Origin: Puniceicoccaceae bacterium
Lineage (GTDB): Bacteria > Verrucomicrobiota > Verrucomicrobiia > Opitutales > Opitutaceae
Assembly (NCBI GenBank): GCA_007695295.1
Contig: REEB01000108.1
Location: 1-47,498, forward strand
Reading direction: 5' to 3'
DNA length: 47,498 bases
Below are positions 42,616 to 47,498 of the stretch, one piece after another. Each line of letters starts with the position of its first letter. Positions within the stretch are counted from its first letter, which is position 1. The position numbers were made by a program, and so were the translations under genes. Under the pieces are notes generated by a model, which was given only the letters and a program-made list of their open reading frames with translations, did not search any database and was not told where the DNA came from.

Positions 42616-44351
42616 AGGCCTTCTTCCGCAATCCCCTCACCGTCATCGGCTGCCTGCTTTTCGGAGGACTCGTCGGTCTCGCCCTGGCCGCCCCGTGGCT
42701 GCCCCTGGCCGATCCCAACGCCGCCGATTTGCGCAACCGCCTCGCCCCGCCGGGCAGCGAAAACCACCTCCTCGGCACCGATACGCTCGGCCGCGACATC
42801 CTCTCCCGCCTCGTCTGGGGCACCCGCGTCTCCCTCGCCGTTGCCGCCGCCGCCACCCTCGTCGCCGCTGTCATCGGCTCCCTCATCGGCCTGCTCGCGG
42901 GGTTCTTCCGGCGCTGGATCGACACCTTGCTGATGCGCGGGGTCGATATGGTCCTGGCTTTTCCTTACCTCATCCTCGCGCTCGCCATCGTCGCCGTGCT
43001 CGGGCCGGGCCTGCTCAACGCCCTTATCGCCATCGCCATCGTCAATATCCCGTTTTTTGCCCGCACCGTCCGCGGCACCACTGTATCCATAGCGCGGATG
43101 CCGTTTGTCGAAGCCGCCCGCCTCGGCGCCCAGCCACGGCGCCGCATCCTTTTCGCCGAGGTTCTGCCCAATGTCCTCCCGGTCATCATCATCGCCATGT
43201 CCACCACCCTGGGCTGGATGATCCTCGAAACCGCCGGGTTGAGTTTTCTCGGCCTCGGCGCCCAGCCACCCCAGGCCGATCTCGGCTCCATGCTCGCGGA
43301 CGGCCGCCGCGTCATGCTTGTCCATCCCCACGTCGGCCTCCTCCCGGGCGTGGCCATTCTCATCCTCGTCATCGGCATCAATCTCATCGGCGACGGCCTC
43401 CGCGACTGGCTCGATCCCCGCCTCGAAGGAGGCGCCCAGTCCGCCCCCGGAGCCGCCACCGCCGTCACCGCCAAGACCGCCGCCGCCGGGGAGCCGGAGC
43501 CGGAGGAGGCCGCCCCGGTGCTGGAAGTGAAGGATCTGCGTGTCGAGTTCGGCGAAGGCCGCAAACCCGTCGTCGCCGTCGATGGGGTCGGCTTCTCCCT
43601 CCGCCCCGGCGAGTGCCTCGGGCTGGTCGGCGAATCCGGCTCGGGCAAGTCCGTCACCGCCATGAGCCTGGCCCGCCTCGTCGCCTCGCCGCCCGGCCGC
43701 ATCACCCGAGGGGCGATTAGTATCGATGGGGTCGATACACTGAGGGCCTCAAACGAAGCGATCCGCCGGCTCCGTGGCGCCGCCATCGCCTACGTTTTCC
43801 AGAACCCCTTCGACAGCCTCCATCCGCTTATCCCGGTGGGCCGCCAAATCGACCATACCCTCGCCACCCATACCACCCTCAACTCCGGGGAGCGCCACAA
43901 GCGGATCCTCGACCTCCTCGACCGCGTCGCCCTCCCCGACCCCAAGGCCACCGCCCGCGCCCTCCCCCACCAGCTCTCCGGCGGCCAGTGCCAGCGGGTC
44001 GCCATCGCCATGGCTTTGGCCAACAATCCCAAAATCCTCGTCGCCGACGAGCCCACCACCGCCCTCGATGTCACCGTACAGAAGCGCGTCCTTGATCTCC
44101 TTGCCCGCATCCGCGAAGAGCACGGACTGGCCCTGCTCTTCATCAGCCACGATCTCGGGGTCGTCCGCGCCGTGGCCGACCGCATCATGGTCCTGCGCTG
44201 GGGCCGGGTCATGGAAGAGGGCGACGCCACCAAGCTGATCCGCAGCCCGAAAAACCCCTACACCCGCAAGCTCCTCGAAAGCAGCCCCCGCCTCGGCAAG
44301 GGACCCAAACAGGATCTCGGGCTCAGCCGGCCGGAGATCGACCCCGTATGA
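42612..44351 (+). CDS. Fused ABC permease (DppC/OppC type) and ATPase (DppD/OppD type)
   Basis: The 579-residue protein is one frame. Residues 1-~272 are a DppC/OppC permease: FFRNPLTVIGCLLFGGLVG, GTDTLGRDILSRLVWGTR and the coupling helix MPFVEAARLGAQPRRRILFA. Residues ~275-302 are an Ala/Pro/Glu-rich linker. Residues ~303-579 are an ABC ATPase: Walker A GESGSGKS at 340-347, LPHQLSGGQCQRVAIAMALA (signature), VADEPTTALD (Walker B) and ISHDLGVVRAVAD (switch His). In standard operons these are two proteins. Start GTG 42612 overlaps the upstream stop (GTGA), and the stop overlaps the next ATG by four bases. The hinge implies a defined 1:1 ratio and placement of this ATPase under its own permease. 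Confidence 0.88.
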   Translation: MKAFFRNPLTVIGCLLFGGLVGLALAAPWLPLADPNAADLRNRLAPPGSENHLLGTDTLGRDILSRLVWGTRVSLAVAAAATLVAAVIGSLIGLLAGFFRRWIDTLLMRGVDMVLAFPYLILALAIVAVLGPGLLNALIAIAIVNIPFFARTVRGTTVSIARMPFVEAARLGAQPRRRILFAEVLPNVLPVIIIAMSTTLGWMILETAGLSFLGLGAQPPQADLGSMLADGRRVMLVHPHVGLLPGVAILILVIGINLIGDGLRDWLDPRLEGGAQSAPGAATAVTAKTAAAGEPEPEEAAPVLEVKDLRVEFGEGRKPVVAVDGVGFSLRPGECLGLVGESGSGKSVTAMSLARLVASPPGRITRGAISIDGVDTLRASNEAIRRLRGAAIAYVFQNPFDSLHPLIPVGRQIDHTLATHTTLNSGERHKRILDLLDRVALPDPKATARALPHQLSGGQCQRVAIAMALANNPKILVADEPTTALDVTVQKRVLDLLARIREEHGLALLFISHDLGVVRAVADRIMVLRWGRVMEEGDATKLIRSPKNPYTRKLLESSPRLGKGPKQDLGLSRPEIDPV

Positions 44352-45154
44352 GCGACTTGGTCTTCCAAGTTAAGGGCCTCCACAAGACCTTCGGCCGGAA
44401 GGGCCTGCTCCGCCGCGGGCGGGTCGTGCAGGCCCTCCACGGCGTCGGCTTCGAGGTGGCGGAAGGCGCCGCCCTCGGCGTGGTCGGCGAATCCGGCAGC
44501 GGCAAATCCACCCTCGCCCGCATCCTCGTCGGCTTGGAAAAGCCCGACCGCGGCACCATCACTTTCAAGGGTCGGCCGCTCGGGGATTGCCTCCGCGAGC
44601 CCACCGCCTTTTACCGCCAGGTCCAGTTTGTCTTCCAAAATCCCTACGCCGCCTTCAACCCCCGCAAACGCGTCGGCGCCATTCTCGACACCCACCTCCG
44701 CCACCTCACCGACCTCAAGGCCCCCGCCCGGCGCGATCGTATCCGGGAAATAATGACAGCCACCCAGCTCGACGACGGACTGCTCCGCCGCTACCCCCAC
44801 TCTCTCTCGGGCGGCCAGGCCCAGCGGCTCTCCCTCGCCCGCGCCCTCCTCAGCCGACCCGCGGTCGTCGTCATGGATGAGCCCGTCTCCGCCCTCGATG
44901 TCTCCGTGCAGGCCCGCATCCTCCGCCTCCTCCGCGACTTGCGGGAGTCTTTTTCCTTCACCCTCGTCTTCATCAGCCACGACCTCGCCGTGGTCGACTA
45001 CCTCTGCGGTGAGACCATTGTCATGCGCGAGGGTGAGATCCAGGAGCGGGGACCGACCGCGGCTCTCCTCAGCCAGCCCGCAACGTCCTATACCCTCGAA
45101 CTCCTCGAGGCCTGCCGCTCCGTCGAGGCCGGCACCGGCCTTTCCCTGCGCTGA
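44348..45154 (+). CDS. Peptide-type ABC transporter ATPase (DppF/OppF family)
   Basis: This 268-residue ABC ATPase has GESGSGKSTLARILVGLEKP (Walker A), the DppF-like VQFVFQNPYAAFNPRKRVGA (Q-loop), YPHSLSGGQAQRLSLARALL (signature), VMDEPVSALDVSVQARIL (Walker B) and ISHDLAVVDYLC (H-loop). It lacks much of the C-terminal zinc-finger-like extension of some family members but is otherwise full length. Its ATG overlaps the stop of the permease-ATPase fusion by four bases. The two ATPases would form the heterodimer of the importer. It is the last gene of the operon, 95 bases before the next start; the palindrome AAGGGCGCCCTT at 45156-45167 is not a convincing terminator. Confidence 0.9.
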   Translation: MSDLVFQVKGLHKTFGRKGLLRRGRVVQALHGVGFEVAEGAALGVVGESGSGKSTLARILVGLEKPDRGTITFKGRPLGDCLREPTAFYRQVQFVFQNPYAAFNPRKRVGAILDTHLRHLTDLKAPARRDRIREIMTATQLDDGLLRRYPHSLSGGQAQRLSLARALLSRPAVVVMDEPVSALDVSVQARILRLLRDLRESFSFTLVFISHDLAVVDYLCGETIVMREGEIQERGPTAALLSQPATSYTLELLEACRSVEAGTGLSLR

Positions 45155-45248
45155 AGGGCGCCCTTTCGCTGCGGACCAGATCACCGCCAACCCGCCGATC
45201 CTGGGCGGCAGGTTGAAATCCAGTCCTTTCCCAACATCATCACCCATC

Positions 45249-45704
45249 GTGAGCACATCCAACCAACGGTTTTGATCGCGCATCATCCCGCTTCTTCTCG
45301 GCCGGCTCGCCCTCGGCTGGTATTTCCTTCACGCCGGCTGGGGCAAGGTCTCCGGAGAGGTCTCCAACGGCCTCGGCAGTTTCTACCGCGGTGATAGCTA
45401 TCAACGCCTGGAGCCGGGCTGGCTGCCGGCTTTTCTCTCCGCACCCTATGGCTACACCCTGCCGTGGGTGGAGTTGATCTTCGGGACGGGGCTTCTGCTC
45501 GGCCTCTTCACCCGCGTCTCCGCCGCCGTCGCCGCCCTCATGCTGTTTACCATCGGCCTCGCCCTGCTCGCCGCCGGCGATCTCTTTCCGCGACACCACG
45601 TGCTCGTCTTCTTTCCGCTTGCCATCATCCTCTGGCACGCCGGACCGGACCGGCTCACCCTCGACGACATCTTCCGACAACGGAAGACCAAACCGGAAAA
45701 CTAA
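45249..45704 (+). pseudogene. DoxX-family membrane protein interrupted by an in-frame TGA
   Basis: The frame reads VSTSNQRF, TGA (45273-45275), SRIIPLLLGRLALGWYFLHA, GWGKV, then more helices through WVELIFGTGLLLGLFTRV, ending in RQRKTKPEN. Helices, a GWYFLHAGWGK motif after the first helix and the LFTRVSA loop fit the DoxX/TQO-small-subunit-like family. No ATG, GTG or TTG start lies between the TGA and the first helix, so the intact part lacks a normal start. A TGG-to-TGA change in codon 9 would explain it. Alternatives are a rare start such as ATC, a sequencing error, or an inactive gene. If intact it would be a ~151-residue inner-membrane protein. I cannot say which is right. Confidence 0.55.
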
Positions 45705-45811
45705 GCCGCGCCCGGGCCGCCGAGAAAAACCACCGCTTCTCCGCCGGCCCGAGAACCGCCCTCCCATGTGGCCATTGACACGCCGCGGCCCCACCGGTGA
45801 ACTACGGGAAA

Positions 45812-47498
45812 ATGTTCGCTGGCTTGCTTTTTTCCCTAGTGCGCCGTCCGGTGACCACGATCGGCCCCATAGCCCCGGGAAGGCTCATCGGTGCGCTGGC
45901 GACGGCCATCGGACTCGGCCTCCTGACCGGAATTGCGGCCGCAGAGCAGCCAGTGGTCATCAACGAGCTCTCCAGCTCCAACTCCCGCTTTCCTTCCCCG
46001 GCGGGCGACACCCCTGACTGGATTGAACTCTTCAACCGCGGCCCCGATGTCGCCGACCTCAGCTTTTGGGGCCTGACCGACGACCCCGGCGACCCCTTCC
46101 AATGGCGCTTTCCCCCCGGCACGCTGTTGGAACCACAGAGCCACCTCGTCATCTGGGCTTCGGGAGTCGCTGCAAACCAGACTCTCGCCGACCATCCGCT
46201 GTTGCCGGCCGGCGCCTCCTGGCGCTACCACCAGGTCGGAGAGTCGCTGCCATTGGAATGGCAAACTCCGGAATTCGACGATTCCACCTGGCAGACAGGC
46301 CCCGCCCCGCTCGGTCATCCCAAAGTGGTCGGTCATCGGCCCATCGTCGCCACCCTGACCCACACCGACCCAGAGGACGAAAGTCCGCCTGCGCCCACCC
46401 TCTTCCGCCATGCCTTCAACGCGGATTCCACCGACCTCTGGCAGAGCCTCCACCTCTATCTGCGCTCCTCCGACGGCGTCATCGTCACTCTCAACGGGGT
46501 CGAAATCGTGCGCAGAAACCTGCCCGAGGACGCTCTCTCCGCCTCCTCCACCGCCCTGACGACCATCCCCTCGCCCTCCCATGAGCTGCGCTTCGAGCTG
46601 CCCGTCGAGCTGATCCTGCCCGGATCCAACATCCTGGCCGCAGCCGTCTTCCCCTCCGAGACGAGTTCCTCCCTGATCTTCGATCTGCGCCTCCTCGCCC
46701 GCGTCCAGGCCGAAGCCCTCCACGCCTCATTTCGCATTTCCCGCCACGGGGAACCCATCCTGCTGACCCGCCCCGACGGGTCCCTCGCCGACGAAGTTCC
46801 TCCCATCGCCCTCGGACGCGATGTATCCATGGGAAGGCTACCGGATGGCGGCGAGAAGTGGCGCTTTTTCGACCCACCCACGCCCGGGCTGCCCAATTCC
46901 GGCGGGCAGCCCGCGGTCGCCGATGCGGTCCAGTTTTCCCGCCCCGGTGCAACCGTCCGTGATCCATTCTCCCTCTCTCTCCTCACCACCACTCCCGGCG
47001 GTGTCATTCGCTACACACGCGATGGCAGCCTCCCGACCAAAGCCTCACCGGCTTTCCAAGAACCCCTCACCATCGACACCACCCAGCTGGTCCGGGCCCG
47101 CGTTTTCGCACCAGGCCATCTTCCCGGGCCCGTCGTCTCCCATCACTACCTCTTTCTCGATGCCGGCCTCGATGAGTTCTCCTCCAACCTTCCGCTCGTC
47201 ATCGTGGACACCCTCGGCGCTCAAGACCTGCCCGCCAGCCAGCCCGACCACCCCGGCTATCTCTTCTTCCTTGAACCAGACGAAGATGGCCGGACCCGGC
47301 TCGAGGAGACCCCGGCCATCCGAACCCGCGCCGGCCTGCGCCGCCGGGGACAGTCGTCGATGAGGTCCATCAACCACAAACCCAATCTCGCCCTCGAGGC
47401 ATGGTTCGACGACCGCGACGAAGACCGGCCCATCGCCCCCTTCGGCCTCCCCGAGGAATCCGACTGGATCCTTTACGCACCCGACTTGCTGGATCCAG
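45812..47498 (+). CDS. 5' portion of a large exported lamin-tail / CotH-kinase-family protein (truncated by window end)
   Basis: At least 562 residues are visible and the frame stays open at the window edge. Residues ~1-47 carry a hydrophobic export segment (LIGALATAIGLGLLTGIAAA). Residues ~50-130 are a lamin-tail domain: VVINELSSSNSRFPSPAGDT then PDWIELFNRG, FWGLTDDPGDPFQWRFP and HLVIWASG. Residues ~140-290 look like a jelly-roll unit (WQTPEFDDSTWQTGPAPLG). Residues ~395-440 include GGVIRYTRDGSLPT, a chitobiase-C/Fn3-like repeat. A CotH-type region starts near 455 (PLVIVDTLG) and reaches APFGLPEESDWILYAPDLLD. CotH proteins act as unusual kinases in spore coat and in surface proteins of other bacteria. 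Surface function is inferred. The start at 45812 is supported by the signal segment, although it has no Shine-Dalgarno. Confidence 0.8.
   Translation, partial: MFAGLLFSLVRRPVTTIGPIAPGRLIGALATAIGLGLLTGIAAAEQPVVINELSSSNSRFPSPAGDTPDWIELFNRGPDVADLSFWGLTDDPGDPFQWRFPPGTLLEPQSHLVIWASGVAANQTLADHPLLPAGASWRYHQVGESLPLEWQTPEFDDSTWQTGPAPLGHPKVVGHRPIVATLTHTDPEDESPPAPTLFRHAFNADSTDLWQSLHLYLRSSDGVIVTLNGVEIVRRNLPEDALSASSTALTTIPSPSHELRFELPVELILPGSNILAAAVFPSETSSSLIFDLRLLARVQAEALHASFRISRHGEPILLTRPDGSLADEVPPIALGRDVSMGRLPDGGEKWRFFDPPTPGLPNSGGQPAVADAVQFSRPGATVRDPFSLSLLTTTPGGVIRYTRDGSLPTKASPAFQEPLTIDTTQLVRARVFAPGHLPGPVVSHHYLFLDAGLDEFSSNLPLVIVDTLGAQDLPASQPDHPGYLFFLEPDEDGRTRLEETPAIRTRAGLRRRGQSSMRSINHKPNLALEAWFDDRDEDRPIAPFGLPEESDWILYAPDLLDP

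Noticed and set aside
45273-45275. TGA read as tryptophan or selenocysteine (recoding) in the DoxX-like gene
   Set aside because: TGA ends many intact genes here at expected places and with overlapping downstream starts, and no SECIS-like hairpin follows. A mutation or sequencing error is simpler.
1-47498. tRNA, rRNA, CRISPR array, prophage or integrated element
   Set aside because: The gaps between genes are short, no cloverleaf or repeat-spacer pattern was found by eye, and no integrase or transposase frame is present.

Overview
The window is GC-rich DNA with strongly C/G-ending codons. It carries outer-membrane (lipid A and LPS core) genes, two PEP-CTERM proteins, several sigma-54 response regulators and almost no Shine-Dalgarno motifs in front of its start codons. 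This combination suggests a Gram-negative member of the Verrucomicrobiota, most likely Opitutae-like. That placement is inference; there is no rRNA or other phylogenetic marker here except typA. No tRNA, rRNA, CRISPR array, prophage or complete insertion sequence was seen.

Layout. 1-5230 (minus strand): a GcvR-like ACT protein, a LuxR-type regulator, a CheX-like phosphatase with a REC-REC-STAS-like response regulator, and a sigma-54 response regulator. 5368-9448: envelope sugar genes, namely a PseG-like enzyme translationally coupled to a GT9 heptosyltransferase, and a divergent lipid A acyltransferase-heptosyltransferase fusion. 9452-10140: a small CHRD/PEP-CTERM protein with its own promoter and a textbook terminator. 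10162-12987: a membrane aminopropyltransferase-like protein with a TPR tail. 13000-13640: an eroded patch with a REP/RAYT-like scar, a frameshifted remnant and a possible micro-membrane protein. 13657-19609: a GT4 glycosyltransferase, a repeat protein with a degenerate SUMF1-like end, a second PEP-CTERM protein, uppP and a secreted EEP-family protein. 19619-27390: a second sigma-54 regulator, an S2P-type protease, typA, a repeat-bearing intergenic patch, a GH130 phosphorylase and yifB. 27421-31041: a GH94 phosphorylase and a GH53 galactanase pseudogene. 31247-35137: a three-gene signalling operon (PAS histidine kinase, REC-HDOD, REC with an HD domain that lost its HD). 35377-45154: a seven-gene plus-strand operon joining the three NAGGN osmolyte genes to a peptide-type ABC importer. 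45249-47498: a DoxX-like gene interrupted by TGA and the start of a large lamin-tail/CotH protein that runs off the window.

The most coherent functional unit is the NAGGN operon. An ATP-grasp/GNAT ligase and a glutamine amidotransferase make the compatible solute N-acetylglutaminylglutamine amide. An M42 peptidase lies four bases downstream, and then come a lipoprotein binding protein, one permease, a fused permease-ATPase and one ATPase, joined by 4-base overlaps. I infer a synthesis, recycling and uptake system for an osmoprotectant dipeptide. The other notable themes are domain fusions (LpxL-GT9, permease-ATPase, MFS-like/aminopropyltransferase/TPR) and signalling proteins with inactivated copies of catalytic or receiver domains.
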